The position numbers and the translations under genes were made by a program. DNA of 64,000 nt, taken from the IMG/VR virus record IMGVR_UViG_3300042691_012890, positions 24,602 to 88,601 of that record, one strand, 5' to 3'. This document shows positions 1 to 7,377 of the stretch, piece after piece (the first letter of the stretch is position 1; every line of letters begins with the position of its first letter). The notes under the pieces are model-generated. The model ran no database searches and had not been told where the DNA came from. It saw only the letters and a program-made list of their open reading frames with translations. The DNA comes from a virus.

Positions 1-540
1 AATCCAGGATCTTAATGTTCCGTTCATGTACATCCGAGACATAATTAATCCTTCTGGAAGAACAGCGCGTGCTTGTTCTTTTGCAATACCGTTTCTTACA
101 GCCCAACGGTAAGTGGTTTCTGCGAGTGCAATCAGATCACGTTGACGTGCATCCCATTCATATTGCAACATGATATCAACACCATCAGCAATAGAGTTCT
201 GTCGATTCTTCGGATCTTGTAAACGTGCTTGACGTGTTACAAATTTTAGATCGTTTGTCGGATCAGCATAACGCTGAGAAAATTCTTGAAACGAAAAACT
301 GCGATGACGCAAAATTTGGCGAGCAATGTCGCGTGTCGTTTCAATTTCAAGAACAACGTTGCAGAGTTCAAGTGGTGACCAATGCTGATGCTTGATCAAA
401 TACTTGATGAGTTTTTCTGCGGTCTCATTATTAAATTGATTAGAGGGATTGGAAACTCTTGCGCAAAAAGCAACAAGGTCCGTTGGTGTCTCCAATCCCT
501 CTAAAACTGGTTTAGAATACGAAATCAATTTTACTTTCAT
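1..540 (-). CDS. thyX: Flavin-dependent thymidylate synthase ThyX (C-terminus beyond window)
   Basis: The minus strand is open from an ATG at 538-540 to the window start, giving the first 180 residues of ThyX; the rest lies outside. The signature RHRSFSFQEFSQRY fits the ThyX motif RHRxxSxxxxSxR, which binds dUMP and FAD, and the flanking HQHWSPLE and IARQILRHR segments also fit. ThyX methylates dUMP to dTMP with methylenetetrahydrofolate and reduced FAD. It sits downstream of primase and one small gene. With dCMP deaminase, dUTPase and dNMP kinase elsewhere in the window it completes a route to dTTP. The start is the first in-frame ATG and begins MKVKLISYSKP. Confidence 0.93.
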   Translation of the reverse strand, partial: MKVKLISYSKPVLEGLETPTDLVAFCARVSNPSNQFNNETAEKLIKYLIKHQHWSPLELCNVVLEIETTRDIARQILRHRSFSFQEFSQRYADPTNDLKFVTRQARLQDPKNRQNSIADGVDIMLQYEWDARQRDLIALAETTYRWAVRNGIAKEQARAVLPEGLIMSRMYMNGTLRSWI

Positions 541-549
541 AATAAATCC

Positions 550-804
550 TTACGTCAAAAATATTGTTGGCTTCTTATGCTGTAATTCTTTTACTGCACC
601 TTGTGCTGCTAATGTTTGTGCTCTGACAAATGCATCATTGTATTCGGTGAACGTGCTGTCATCGAACCACCACCACTTGTCAAAAAAATATTTTGGCTTG
701 CGCTGATACTCAACGTACCACTTACCTGCGTGAAATTGTAATCTTACTTTTAGAATAGGATGATTGACGATCTCCATTCCCAAATCTGATAGATTGTTAC
801 TCAT
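550..804 (-). CDS. Conserved small protein of unknown function, 84 aa
   Basis: I do not recognise this protein. It is rich in aromatic residues (KPKYFFDKWWWFDD) and has no signal peptide or membrane segment. Its ATG lies one base beyond the primase stop codon and it ends nine bases before thyX, so it is probably translated from the same message. A short plus-strand ORF over the same bases is a shadow. Confidence 0.7.
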   Translation of the reverse strand: MSNNLSDLGMEIVNHPILKVRLQFHAGKWYVEYQRKPKYFFDKWWWFDDSTFTEYNDAFVRAQTLAAQGAVKELQHKKPTIFLT

Positions 805-805
805 T

Positions 806-1867
806 TCAGCACCTTCTCCAACTCGATAGCCTCAATTTGGCTACTAAACCTTTGACCGTATTTGTATCTATTATACTTTTTATTTCGTCTGAAGTAAAGC
901 CATTCTGTATCATTTCATTGACGTCTTTTCCTTTTACACTCTCAGGAAAAAGACAAACCGCGTGACCAAGATCAACAGATTTTTCAATTTGTTTTACGAT
1001 GTCACGATTTCGTGGCTCATTATCATAAACAAGAACAACATCTAACTCTGGAAGAACTGCTGCCACGCCGCCCAAATTACTATCGCCGCTGGCAACGCTA
1101 TTCTCAACAAAATAAGAATCAAACTGTCCTTCCAAGACGTAGATACGTTCTTGCTTGCGCAAGCGATGCAATCCAAACACCTTCTTCTCATCTGAAACCT
1201 TTATCGTAACATACCGAATCTTGGTGTCAGACAAGGCTCTGCCAGCGACGTTTGTAATCTCACCCTTTTCGTTAGTGTAAAAGAGTACAATACGATCGTC
1301 GTTTGGGACCTCGTCTTTGCCGTGATTTGGGAATTCAGAGTCGAGAAAATCCTTGAATTTTGAAACGAAAAATATCTCGTTCCAAAACTTGCTAGGAATT
1401 CGCCTCTTTTCTATATAGGCTCTGGCGTAGTGGTCGGAGGGTAGTTTTTCTACACTATCAAGTGAAGTTTCGTTCCATTTTTTCGCCAATTTCTCAGTTG
1501 CCTCTCCACTTCTTGTGGACTGGAAGTGGCTGAACGCATTGCCTTTGAGTTCGGCAAAATCGGGCTTCTTGTAGTTGTGCTGTTTTGTTTCCCCGTTGCT
1601 GTATCTTTCGAGGGCATATTGCTTGTAGGTTGCGCCATCAATACTTTCGAGGAATTTTCCAAAAGTTGTTGACTTGCTGCAATTGTGACAGACGAAGAAA
1701 TAGTCGTTGGACTTGCGATAAACATAGCCACGCGCCTTCAGTTTGTTCTTCTTGGAATCACCGCAATATGGGCAACGGAAATTATACAGGTCAGTTTGCT
1801 TTTGCTTGAACTGCTCTAATCGCGTGGATACAAAAGACAAATACTTGCGATCAATATAAACAGACAT
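806..1867 (-). CDS. 61: DNA primase, T4 gp61 type
   Basis: At 353 residues this is close to T4 gp61. The N-terminus carries a zinc-binding domain with CPYC near residue 32 and CHNC near residue 60, used to recognise priming sites. The central part has TOPRIM-type acidic motifs, VLEGQFDSYF and LVYDNEP, expected for primer synthesis. In T4 this protein works with the gp41 helicase, which is encoded at 24.3 kb here, making pentaribonucleotide primers for the lagging strand. It has its own sigma70-like promoter just upstream. The ATG at 1867 gives the expected N-terminus directly before the zinc domain. Confidence 0.93.
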   Translation of the reverse strand: MSVYIDRKYLSFVSTRLEQFKQKQTDLYNFRCPYCGDSKKNKLKARGYVYRKSNDYFFVCHNCSKSTTFGKFLESIDGATYKQYALERYSNGETKQHNYKKPDFAELKGNAFSHFQSTRSGEATEKLAKKWNETSLDSVEKLPSDHYARAYIEKRRIPSKFWNEIFFVSKFKDFLDSEFPNHGKDEVPNDDRIVLFYTNEKGEITNVAGRALSDTKIRYVTIKVSDEKKVFGLHRLRKQERIYVLEGQFDSYFVENSVASGDSNLGGVAAVLPELDVVLVYDNEPRNRDIVKQIEKSVDLGHAVCLFPESVKGKDVNEMIQNGFTSDEIKSIIDTNTVKGLVAKLRLSSWRRC

Positions 1868-1901
1868 ATAGATAAAATCATAATGACACCAACGGATTTA
1901 T

Positions 1902-1930
1902 ATTATACACTATTTGATAGGAAAAGGCAA
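1902..1930 (-). promoter_or_regulatory. Sigma70-like promoter for primase
   Basis: Read on the minus strand, TTGCCT (1925-1930) and a perfect TATAAT (1902-1907) are separated by 17 bases. It overlaps the end of the upstream gene and lies 35 bases before the primase ATG. The TATAAT runs into TATAAATC, which resembles a T4-type late element, so dual use is possible. Confidence 0.6.
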
Positions 1931-2254
1931 CCCTAATTTTGATAGGACCCAACCAACTACAACTGCACCGCCCATTACAACCCAACGCCACTTGTTTAAA
2001 TCTTCTATCTTCTTCGCTTGCGCTAGATGTTGATCAGCAACTTCAGCGCGCATTGCTTTTATTTCAGTCATAATATCTGAACGCAATTCGTCCATCATAT
2101 CATGAAGTTCTTTTTTATCTTCAATAGTTCTTTGATCTAACTTGTCTAAAGTTTTGTCAAACTTATCATAAATGACTGTGAAGAAAGAAACCTTCTCTTT
2201 CATTGCAGCCATATCTGATTCTATTTTCAATAGTCTTGCCTCGAAATCAATCAT
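1910..2254 (-). CDS. Coiled-coil protein with C-terminal membrane anchor, 114 aa
   Basis: Residues 1 to about 85 are charged and heptad-like (LDKLDQRTIEDKKELHDMMD), predicting a long coiled coil. Residues 88-108 (WVVMGGAVVVGWVLSKLGL) form one membrane segment near the C-terminus. The gene starts eight bases inside the end of the preceding small membrane gene and is the last gene of the lysis/envelope run. A tail-anchored coiled coil beside spanins could assist lysis or superinfection control, but this is inference. Confidence 0.7.
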   Translation of the reverse strand: MIDFEARLLKIESDMAAMKEKVSFFTVIYDKFDKTLDKLDQRTIEDKKELHDMMDELRSDIMTEIKAMRAEVADQHLAQAKKIEDLNKWRWVVMGGAVVVGWVLSKLGLPFPIK

Positions 2255-2447
2255 TTTCTTCTATCCCGTAGTGATTTTTTAGGAGATATGCTCTCGCTCT
2301 TTTATTTTTATCTTTGCAAATCTCATCACTCGCCTTTGTTTCCCAAATAAAAGGAAACAAGCCATGAACAATCAAAATGAATGCCCACTTCCACGCACGG
2401 AATAGGTGCGTGAAATAATTACAGCCGCTATTACTCAGATGCGACAT
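2247..2447 (-). CDS. Small membrane protein, DUF6356-like, 66 aa
   Basis: The protein has one hydrophobic stretch (AFILIVHGLFPFIW) after YFTHLFRAWK and a charged C-terminus. The pattern of a helix with His and Ala followed by a HGLFPF segment resembles the DUF6356 family as I remember it, a small protein common in phages and proteobacteria with no known role. It overlaps the next gene by eight bases, so translation is probably coupled. Confidence 0.65.
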   Translation of the reverse strand: MSHLSNSGCNYFTHLFRAWKWAFILIVHGLFPFIWETKASDEICKDKNKRARAYLLKNHYGIEEND

Positions 2448-2453
2448 TTTAGA

Positions 2454-2783
2454 TTATGGTGAAGTAGAATTCCATGGTGCTTGTTTTGTTACTATCGGAG
2501 GATTAGTGAGCAATTCTAAACTATAATCCAAAGAAGATTTAAAATCTGCAACATTAACTTTACTTTCTGCCCAAGAAATAACTTGTTCTTCAGTTAAATT
2601 TTCAAATGCAATAAAATTTTCAGGATTAGGGTATTCTAGTGGCAACTTAGAATGCATTTCGCACTGATGAGTTCCGTTATTGGCTATCATCTTCCAACTT
2701 ATAGATTTAATCAAATCAGTATATCCATTTTCTGAAGGTGCAACATCAAATGCATAAAAATCCCATTTATAAGTTGTCGCCAT
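2454..2783 (-). CDS. Conserved phage protein, DUF7936-like, 109 aa
   Basis: The sequence has the layout of a small beta-rich family found in many T4-like environmental phages: YKWDFYAFDV at the start, a glycine-centred repeat of hydrophobic strands, and LTEEQVISWAESKV near residue 62. No catalytic motif is visible. A structural or virion-associated role is possible because relatives sit near virion genes, but nothing in the sequence proves it. It overlaps the o-spanin gene by 17 bases. Confidence 0.65.
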   Translation of the reverse strand: MATTYKWDFYAFDVAPSENGYTDLIKSISWKMIANNGTHQCEMHSKLPLEYPNPENFIAFENLTEEQVISWAESKVNVADFKSSLDYSLELLTNPPIVTKQAPWNSTSP

Positions 2784-2946
2784 TTGGTTTCTCCGTAGGT
2801 TTTTCTATAATTTTCAAATCTTTCGGTGGAACCATCAATTCTGCTGGCGGTTCCAATTTTTCAAGTTTTGGCATCAATCTCGTGAGTTGTTTTGCACAAC
2901 CAGCGAGGCTGAATGAAAGTAAAATCACTAGAAGGTATTTCATCAT
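2767..2946 (-). CDS. Outer-membrane lipoprotein spanin (o-spanin, Rz1-like)
   Basis: From the ATG at 2944-2946 the protein starts MMKYLLVILLSFSLAGC, a lipoprotein signal with lipobox LAGC, followed by a short proline-rich periplasmic tail (PKLEKLEPPAEL). The start overlaps the i-spanin stop (ATGA) and a strong GGAGGG site precedes two adjacent ATG codons, so the second (2943) may be used. An inner-membrane spanin directly upstream makes the pair that fuses inner and outer membranes at the end of phage lysis. Confidence 0.8.
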   Translation of the reverse strand: MMKYLLVILLSFSLAGCAKQLTRLMPKLEKLEPPAELMVPPKDLKIIEKPTEKPNGDNL

Positions 2947-3494
2947 CCCTCCTTCTTCTTCCATGGTAAATCAGGAAGTTTAATATTTATTCCGCGCTTT
3001 TCGTTCTCTTCGTCAATCTTATTATTTACTTCGATGATATACTTCTGAAGTGAAGTTAATTGCTGCGCGTTTTGTAAGCAAATTGCATAGTTTTGCGTTA
3101 CAGTTATAAGTGCTGAGTTGTCTCTTACAAATGAACTGCTTGCATCAGCGGCAAGATTTAGATCAAGTTCAAGCGATGGTGATGCTGCTGCGTTATGCGT
3201 GTGAACCCAACCGTTCGACAAGTCATACTGTCCAGGAACGGTGTCGGTTGCTGCTTCGATGATCTTCGTTTCTTTTTCTTTTATCTTCGTGATGCGGTCG
3301 ACGTATTCGACCTTGACAACTTCACGAATCATTGCTTGCTCTTTCTTTAGAGCGATAGAAAGTTCTTCTGCTTCGTTTGCCGCTCTTTGAATTTCCACTT
3401 CACCTTGAGCAATGCCTTTTTTGTATCCAGCGGCAAATGCGCCGCCAACGATAAGAACGACTGCGAGGATCTTATAAGGTAATGGAATCAACAT
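2943..3494 (-). CDS. Inner-membrane spanin (i-spanin, Rz-like), 183 aa
   Basis: Residues 7-24 (YKILAVVLIVGGAFAAGY) form a single N-terminal membrane anchor, followed by a long charged, helical periplasmic domain (EVEIQRAANEAEELSIALKK; IKEKETKIIEAATD). The C-terminal part with YAICLQNAQQLTSLQKYI is typical of Rz-type proteins. It ends in an ATGA overlap with a lipoprotein gene, the usual Rz/Rz1 arrangement. Function: disruption of the outer membrane in the last step of lysis. Confidence 0.8.
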   Translation of the reverse strand: MLIPLPYKILAVVLIVGGAFAAGYKKGIAQGEVEIQRAANEAEELSIALKKEQAMIREVVKVEYVDRITKIKEKETKIIEAATDTVPGQYDLSNGWVHTHNAAASPSLELDLNLAADASSSFVRDNSALITVTQNYAICLQNAQQLTSLQKYIIEVNNKIDEENEKRGINIKLPDLPWKKKEG

Positions 3495-3497
3495 AGA

Positions 3498-3665
3498 TTA
3501 ATCCTTTGGCCAGACTTCAGCCTCAGTGATATCATTCAGCCAAATGCTTGCTCCGAGGAATTTATCATACAGCCAGAAAAAGCCATTTGATAACCCTCGG
3601 AACAATTCCGCAAGTAAACGAAGAATCCAAATGAACGGAACCGCAACTTGCGCGAAGATGTACAT
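3498..3665 (-). CDS. Small membrane protein, 55 aa
   Basis: This gene is below common length cut-offs. It begins MYIFAQVAVPFIWILRLL and ends TEAEVWPKD. The first half is a hydrophobic helix and a second hydrophobic stretch (GFFWLYDKFLGASIWL) follows, so it may cross the membrane once or twice. The ATG overlaps the nuclease stop codon (TAATG) and the stop lies three bases before the i-spanin start, so it is embedded in the lysis operon. A holin or antiholin role is possible but unproven. Confidence 0.65.
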   Translation of the reverse strand: MYIFAQVAVPFIWILRLLAELFRGLSNGFFWLYDKFLGASIWLNDITEAEVWPKD

Positions 3666-4084
3666 TATTCGCACCAACTGGCTTTCTTTTCGCCAAAGTA
3701 TGCACGAGCGTGACCATTTTTAATCAATAGTTCAGAAAGTTTCTGACCATCAATAATCACGTCACCCAACACACGACCGCCAAACTTGTCATGCTCTTTC
3801 AATTCAATTTGAATCTTTTTAGCATTAGCGACAAGATTTTTGGTAAATGCGCTTGCCTTTTCAGCGGCAGCGGCTTCCGATGGGCATCCAGCACGTGCAC
3901 CTTTTTCTGGAGTGTCAACACCAAGAACGCGCAAACTGAGTTGCGGTTTGAGTGGTGCTGGCATAAATGGTGCTTCGAACACCACTGTATCGCCATCGGC
4001 TACTTTGATGATTTTCCAATCGTAAGGATTGGCGTTTGCTACACTTGAGAACGCTAGAAGTGTGGATGCAATAAAGTAACGCAT
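3665..4084 (-). CDS. Secreted thermonuclease-like protein (SNase fold)
   Basis: The protein opens with a Sec signal (MRYFIASTLLAFSSVANA) and then an OB-fold nuclease domain of the staphylococcal nuclease family. Visible motifs are VADGDTV near residue 29, LRVLGVDTPEKG with the catalytic Arg and Asp, and FGGRVLGDV with the second Arg. At 139 residues it is a minimal SNase. Such enzymes cut DNA and RNA with calcium. A periplasmic phage nuclease could degrade incoming DNA of competing phages or salvage nucleotides at lysis; these roles are inferred. Confidence 0.85.
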   Translation of the reverse strand: MRYFIASTLLAFSSVANANPYDWKIIKVADGDTVVFEAPFMPAPLKPQLSLRVLGVDTPEKGARAGCPSEAAAAEKASAFTKNLVANAKKIQIELKEHDKFGGRVLGDVIIDGQKLSELLIKNGHARAYFGEKKASWCE

Positions 4085-4338
4085 TACTCTGCTTTCTTCT
4101 TTGGTGCGCGTGGCTTACGAGCCTTCTTAGCCTTTTCAACCACTTCAGTTACCGCTTCTTCTGTCTTTGCGACAACGGCAACGGCTTCTTCCTTGGCTTC
4201 AGCGGCGACTTCCTTGACAGCAGCAACCACGTCCTTGGAATCGAATGCGCCATCGTTATTGAGATCAGGCTTCTTCCATAGTTTCCAGACAACCCAAGCA
4301 GCAACAGCAACCAATACTACAACAAGTAATGTACCCAT
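4084..4338 (-). CDS. Membrane-anchored protein with one EF-hand-like loop, 84 aa
   Basis: An N-terminal membrane segment (TLLVVVLVAVAAWVVWKLW) is followed by DLNNDGAFDSKD at residues 25-36, a match to the calcium-binding DxNxDGxxxxxD loop of EF-hand/dockerin repeats. The remainder is a long alanine- and glutamate-rich helix ending in a lysine-rich tail (KKARKPRAPKKK). The stop overlaps the nuclease start. SNase enzymes need calcium, so a linked calcium-binding partner is a notable pairing, though that link is inference. Confidence 0.7.
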   Translation of the reverse strand: MGTLLVVVLVAVAAWVVWKLWKKPDLNNDGAFDSKDVVAAVKEVAAEAKEEAVAVVAKTEEAVTEVVEKAKKARKPRAPKKKAE

Positions 4339-4355
4339 TTTAAACTCCTAATATA

Positions 4356-4580
4356 TTATTTTTTAGCAAATTTCTCTGCAACAGTAGTACCCAAACCAGC
4401 AATAACAATCATCATCATAGAATCGTACATATTCTTATCTACAGTCAATCCAAAAAACATATTTAACAAAAACGCTAGGGCAACTAGAAAGGTTGCCAAT
4501 GCAGTAATAACACGCTTGGATGAAACGGAACCGTCACACCCGTCAGCGACCATTGATCGTAGACCTGCTAATAAACTCAT
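4356..4580 (-). CDS. Holin-like small membrane protein, 74 aa
   Basis: I place the start at the ATG at 4578-4580 (MSLLAGLRSMV) because an AGGAGA site lies six bases upstream; ten extra codons upstream lack one. Two hydrophobic helices (VITALATFLVALAFLLNMFF and MMMIVIAGLGTTVA) and a short charged tail (EKFAKK) fit a two-helix holin. It is the first gene after a CTAAATA late-type promoter, in a lysis region with endolysin and spanins. Several other holin candidates exist in this region, so the assignment is tentative. Confidence 0.6.
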   Translation of the reverse strand: MSLLAGLRSMVADGCDGSVSSKRVITALATFLVALAFLLNMFFGLTVDKNMYDSMMMIVIAGLGTTVAEKFAKK

Positions 4581-4639
4581 AGTTGTCTCCTGGGAAAGCC
4601 AATAAATCAACTATCCATTACAGAGACATTATCTTCTTT

Positions 4640-4646
4640 TATTTAG
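4640..4646 (-). promoter_or_regulatory. Late-type promoter element CTAAATA
   Basis: On the minus strand CTAAATA lies 60 bases upstream of the holin-like gene and just after the stop of the preceding gene. T4 late promoters are TATAAATA and marine T4-like relatives use CTAAATA or similar. The same element recurs before the exported-protein cassette and the internal-protein operon. Recognition by the gp55 sigma encoded at 62 kb is expected. Confidence 0.45.
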
Positions 4647-4650
4647 GTTT

Positions 4651-5160
4651 TCAATTGGCTAAAGGATTGTCCAGAGCCTTCTGAATCTTCTCATCGACCT
4701 TCTTTTCCAACGCCTTCAGATTGGCGTCGTTTTCCTTGTCGATGGAGCGAATTGACGTCAGAACCTCTCTTTCGAGTTCTCTGTTTCGACGGTCTGCTAG
4801 GTCTACGGTCGCTTGAATATCTCGGATATCGTTCTTTAGATCGGTGCGGATTTCACCGACGTAATCGTTGGTCTCGGCGACTAGCGTTTCGGTATTCTCG
4901 ATTCTTGTTTCGAGTTCGGTCAGGCGTTCTTGAATGCCAGATAGGTCTGGGGCGACGTATTCTTGAATCTGCTGTTTCATGTCCATGTAGTCTTTGTAAA
5001 ACTCAAAAATGCCGTAAAGACCACCCAAGACAGATGAAACGATACCAGCGGCGATCGTGAGTTTGGCTGGAGTGAAACTGTAACCGCCAATACTAATGAC
5101 CGTGTTCGGATCAACAGCGGCTTCTAACTCATCTACTTTTTCGTCTAGGTTTTTTGCCAT
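4651..5160 (-). CDS. Membrane protein with long C-terminal coiled coil, 169 aa
   Basis: The start is taken at MAKNLDEKVDEL, whose ATG overlaps the preceding stop. A membrane segment lies around residues 35-55 (LTIAAGIVSSVLGGLYGIFEF). The rest is a highly charged heptad-like helix (LETRIENTETLVAETNDYV; LEREVLTSIRSIDKEND). I do not recognise a family. Position at the end of the exported-protein cassette suggests an envelope role. Confidence 0.65.
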   Translation of the reverse strand: MAKNLDEKVDELEAAVDPNTVISIGGYSFTPAKLTIAAGIVSSVLGGLYGIFEFYKDYMDMKQQIQEYVAPDLSGIQERLTELETRIENTETLVAETNDYVGEIRTDLKNDIRDIQATVDLADRRNRELEREVLTSIRSIDKENDANLKALEKKVDEKIQKALDNPLAN

Positions 5161-5161
5161 T

Positions 5162-5596
5162 TTAGTTCTCAAACTTTAGATTTTTTAGCCTTTCAACTTC
5201 TTGTCTCAATTTGAAAACTTCCAATCGTTTCTTTTCTAATTCCAACTCATAAAGAATATTACAATTTAATCGCTGCTTTGGTGCGCCGATGGGAATGGTA
5301 ATTCTTGCGTACACACCGACGTCTTTTACTAACTGGCTCGACATATTCGGATTCACGATCACATTGTTTGATAGATTATCATATGGACTTCCATTATTGA
5401 TAATTCCAACAACGCCGAATTCAACGTTGGTCGCCGAACCAATTGCAGCATCACATTCAAGTTCACCAGCACGAATTCGATCGGACTGAAAGTTTTGCGG
5501 AGCGTTAGGGATTGCCAAATTTAATGAACTTGTTTGCGCAAATCCAACGCTGCAAATAACGAACATGATGAGAAATAAAATCACATTTTTCATCAA
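5162..5596 (-). CDS. Exported protein with C-terminal coiled coil, 144 aa
   Basis: An N-terminal Sec signal (VILFLIMFVICSVGFAQ) is followed by a globular region with IRAGELECDAAIGSATN and VYARITIPIGAPKQRLNC, then a helix (YELELEKKRLEVFKLRQEV) ending KNLKFEN. Paired cysteines could form a disulphide in the periplasm. I recall similar proteins in environmental T4-like phages, without a function. It is one of five consecutive genes with signal peptides. Confidence 0.7.
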   Translation of the reverse strand: MMKNVILFLIMFVICSVGFAQTSSLNLAIPNAPQNFQSDRIRAGELECDAAIGSATNVEFGVVGIINNGSPYDNLSNNVIVNPNMSSQLVKDVGVYARITIPIGAPKQRLNCNILYELELEKKRLEVFKLRQEVERLKNLKFEN

Positions 5597-5602
5597 ACAT
5601 CC

Positions 5603-5977
5603 TCATTTTACCTTCGAACATATTCTCGAAGATATTACCGTAATCTGATCCCCAACGGGACTGAGTTTAGATTTGGAGCAAATATAAACAATTTTATCTT
5701 TGTCTTTAGCACGAACGTAAATTTCAATGTTCTTGCGTTGTAAATATCCAACTTCAATTATTTTGTCTGTAGTTGCGAATGGCATCGGATTCCAATTTCC
5801 ATCAAACACGGATAATTCGTAGAACGTCACGTCGTTTCTACTGTTGAACAACTCCATTTTAGCAACGAGTATATCATCTATATAGGATACTTCGAGTTTA
5901 GGGTATGCAGGGGTGAACTGGTGTCCCTCTGCCTGCATACCCATAAACCCGAACAATAAAAATAACAAATATTTCAT
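5603..5977 (-). CDS. Exported protein, 124 aa
   Basis: The N-terminus (MKYLLFLLFGFMGMQAEG) is a Sec signal peptide. The mature part is beta-strand-rich (VAKMELFNSRNDVTFYELSV; KNIEIYVRAKDKDKIVYIC) with two cysteines near the C-terminus that may pair. The pattern recalls small immunoglobulin-like or chaperone-like periplasmic domains, but I cannot assign a family. It lies four bases after the preceding gene of the exported cassette. Confidence 0.65.
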   Translation of the reverse strand: MKYLLFLLFGFMGMQAEGHQFTPAYPKLEVSYIDDILVAKMELFNSRNDVTFYELSVFDGNWNPMPFATTDKIIEVGYLQRKNIEIYVRAKDKDKIVYICSKSKLSPVGDQITVISSRICSKVK

Positions 5978-5981
5978 ATAA

Positions 5982-6488
5982 TTACTTAGCGATGCACTCT
6001 GCGTTGATCACAGCGCGATATGTTCCAGATGGAAGTGCCTTATCATAACCGTATTCAGCAGTTGAACTTGCCTTGAACCAGGTGGTTCCTGCAACGGTTA
6101 GATCAAACTCAGTCACGTTATCGAATACAACCTTGTTTGTATCATAGGCTGACATCAATGGATCAGAAACACGAGCAGTAGAAACGCTTCCTGTCCAGTT
6201 TACAACGTCTGATAACGCTGGGCTGGATGAGAATGTTCTTGGTGTTGAGATTACAGCCTTGAAAAAATTAGCCTGTAATACATCAAAACGTACAACTGGT
6301 TGCACGCCACCATCTGCCGCTGCTGTGCTGAGTTTATCTGGGGTTGGGTTTCCATAAACACCTGAGGTGTCTGAAACGATCACGCACTTCGCAGCAACAT
6401 TACCAACAATAGGAACTTCTACAGCAGAAGCCCTTGTAACCATAGACAAAGCAATTACAAATCCTATTGCTAGTGATTTCTTGAACAT
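5982..6488 (-). CDS. Exported protein, 168 aa, possible adhesin or pilin-like fold
   Basis: A signal peptide (SLAIGFVIALSMVTRASA) precedes a small-residue-rich, beta-predicted mature protein. CVIVSDTSGVYGNPTP near the mature N-terminus and TYRAVINAECIAK at the C-terminus place two cysteines that could bridge. The composition (Ser, Thr, Ala, Val) resembles secreted fimbrial-type subunits, which is only a compositional impression. Confidence 0.65.
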   Translation of the reverse strand: MFKKSLAIGFVIALSMVTRASAVEVPIVGNVAAKCVIVSDTSGVYGNPTPDKLSTAAADGGVQPVVRFDVLQANFFKAVISTPRTFSSSPALSDVVNWTGSVSTARVSDPLMSAYDTNKVVFDNVTEFDLTVAGTTWFKASSTAEYGYDKALPSGTYRAVINAECIAK

Positions 6489-6498
6489 TAAATTACTC

Positions 6499-7377
6499 CT
6501 ATTCGGTTTCTAGATTAGCATACTGAAGGTCAACCATTTGCTCATGAAGTAACTGTTGCGCCAAGTTGTTACGAAGTGCTCTGGTGTTATCAGGCAACTT
6601 TGCATCAACTAGACGAATTGCGTCTTTATATTCTCCACCTGGAATTGTAATTTCATAACTACTTGGAATTTCAGCAAGAGTAAAAAAGTTTTGTGCAGCG
6701 ACTGCGGCGTCAGCGGTAAGTAAAGCAGTATTCACAGCACTCAATGCTGCTTCCATACGATTCTGTCTTCGCTCGGCATTCGCCGCTGCTCTTGCGCGTT
6801 GCTTTTCCTTTTCATCTTCTTCATCTAAAGAGGCTTTACGCTCAAACTCTTTACGAATGTATTCATCGTTCAGTGGATCGTCAATTTCAGTGGTCTCAAC
6901 ATTATATTCTGGATTCTTGTATCCAGGACATGCTGGGCTGCTTTGCGGATCAAAGCAAGGATCATATTGAAAAGTGTAAATGACAGAAGCGTCTAGAACT
7001 CTACCGTTTCCTTCAACGTCGATAGATCCATCGCCCCAGTTATCGGCAAAAACAATAGGAACTGGAACGGACTTCTGAATCGTGTTTCCTGGCAATTTAG
7101 ACCAGTTGTCAGTATTGCGAAAGATATAGCCATCGCCTTTCGCGTTTAAATTTGAAATGTGAACGAGCATATCGTCTTCAGGCTTCTTCTCAGCCGTGTA
7201 ACGATACACCACGCCATTGATTTGCAATCCTGCCACTTGAGGCAGAATATTCTTCATTACCCAATTATATCCAGCAGACGCTGCGTTCTGCGTCTGACCG
7301 AATACTAGATCTTCAGAGTAAGAGTAAGAGGAGCAAACTAGCGACGCCGCCAGTGCCCAATAATGTTTTAGTTTCAT
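6499..7377 (-). CDS. Exported protein with charged coiled-coil segment, 292 aa
   Basis: The start is set at MKLKHYWALAASLVCSSYSYS, a signal peptide; five upstream codons are possible. The mature protein begins EDLVFGQTQNAASAGYNWVM and holds a beta-rich half (DGYIFRNTDNWSKLPGN), a Cys-containing FDPQSSPACPGY segment, then a charged helical region (EEDEKEKQRARAAANAERRQ). I recall relatives in environmental T4-like phages but no role. It overlaps the next upstream gene by 65 bases in another frame. Confidence 0.7.
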   Translation of the reverse strand: MKLKHYWALAASLVCSSYSYSEDLVFGQTQNAASAGYNWVMKNILPQVAGLQINGVVYRYTAEKKPEDDMLVHISNLNAKGDGYIFRNTDNWSKLPGNTIQKSVPVPIVFADNWGDGSIDVEGNGRVLDASVIYTFQYDPCFDPQSSPACPGYKNPEYNVETTEIDDPLNDEYIRKEFERKASLDEEDEKEKQRARAAANAERRQNRMEAALSAVNTALLTADAAVAAQNFFTLAEIPSSYEITIPGGEYKDAIRLVDAKLPDNTRALRNNLAQQLLHEQMVDLQYANLETE

